From Sphingobacteriaceae bacterium (GTDB lineage Bacteria; Bacteroidota; Bacteroidia; Sphingobacteriales; Sphingobacteriaceae): a DNA stretch of 6,261 bases. The stretch lies in assembly GCA_025450155.1 (NCBI GenBank), contig JANWIB010000104.1:1-6261 (forward strand), written 5' to 3'. Shown here in pieces: positions 6,177 to 6,261 of the stretch. Under the pieces are notes generated by a model. It saw only the letters and a program-made list of their open reading frames with translations, did no database searches and was not told the origin of the DNA. Positions within the stretch are counted from its first letter, which is position 1, and the number at the start of each line of letters is the position of its first letter. A program made the translations under genes and the position numbers.

Positions 6177-6224
6177 GGTTCTCTTCCTCAAACAAATATT
6201 CATCCTTCGGGATGATACAGAACC
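6177..6224 (+). promoter_or_regulatory. Two-tier hairpin with UUCG tetraloop
   Basis: The outer stem is GGTTCT (6177-6182) with AGAACC (6219-6224). The inner stem is TCATCC (6200-6205) with GGATGA (6210-6215), closed by a TTCG loop on a C-G pair, one of the most stable RNA tetraloops. Both stems are perfect. The tetraloop is stable only as RNA and is not mirrored on the other strand, which favours plus-strand transcription. No T-run follows, so it is not a standard terminator; a leader fold or small RNA is more likely. Confidence 0.4.
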
Positions 6225-6261
6225 ACCCAATCAATAAACATTAATAATTAAACAATTAAAA

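Larger units (their letters stand above)
5738..6261. other. 524-base gene-free, structure-rich intergenic region
   Basis: No ORF of usual size is present on either strand. The stretch holds a short hairpin, a spaced inverted repeat, a perfect palindrome, a long stem-forming block, a nine-codon ORF with a strong ribosome site and two more hairpins, all listed separately. No hairpin followed by a T-run marks the end of the helicase transcript; the T-rich run at 5758-5775 has no convincing stem before it. The last 37 bases are almost pure AT and could be the leader of a gene beyond the edge. The mixture of repeats suggests a mobile-element end or a structured leader. Confidence 0.6.

Noticed and set aside
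5738..6261. CRISPR array or tRNA gene in the gene-free stretch
   Set aside because: There are no regularly spaced direct repeats of array length, and no cloverleaf with a T-arm was found on either strand.

Overview
The window looks like chromosomal accessory DNA from a member of the Bacteroidota. The genes are AT-rich, neither complete gene has a clear Shine-Dalgarno sequence at its chosen start, and the best promoter candidates fit the -33 TTTG / -7 TAnnTTTG pattern of that phylum about as well as sigma70. This is a judgement from sequence style; no 16S or other marker is present.

Layout: (1) 1-1475 is the 3' part of a CPx-type (P1B) heavy-metal P-type ATPase that enters from the left edge. 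Its cytoplasmic motifs are intact except that the phosphorylation loop reads DKTRT instead of DKTGT. (2) 1476-1736 is a 261-base spacer. Its first half is GC-rich with several short inverted repeats. Its second half is AT-rich and holds a 7-bp inverted repeat and a plausible promoter. (3) 1737-2543 and 2543-5737 form a two-gene operon joined by a TAATG stop/start overlap: a 268-aa PD-(D/E)xK nuclease-like protein and a 1064-aa Ski2-like superfamily 2 helicase. (4) 5738-6261 has no ordinary gene. It contains a 16-nt imperfect inverted repeat with 71 bases between its arms, a 12-bp perfect palindrome, a long stem-forming region, a nine-codon ORF (MPIVIIFP, with stop) behind a textbook Shine-Dalgarno, and two further hairpins before an AT-rich right edge.

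The central find is the two-gene operon. A small PD-(D/E)xK protein followed directly by a large Ski2-like helicase is the architecture of Hachiman (HamA/HamB) anti-phage defence. In that system HamB surveys DNA and HamA is a nuclease that is held in check and then released to destroy DNA. I infer that this pair is a Hachiman or Hachiman-like system. Its HamA candidate carries a distinctive block (R-W-K-I-G-E, G-A-D-L-L-G-F, F-G-E-V-K-T-S), and its helicase has a non-standard motif III and large non-helicase ends, so it may be a divergent branch. The metal ATPase is probably just the host neighbour. The repeat-rich spacers on both sides fit insertion of the defence pair as a cassette, though no integrase, transposase or duplicated target site is visible.

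The right-hand gene-free stretch may be a structured leader for a gene beyond the window. A tiny ORF rich in isoleucine and valine is followed by segments that can pair in alternative ways. That reading is speculative.
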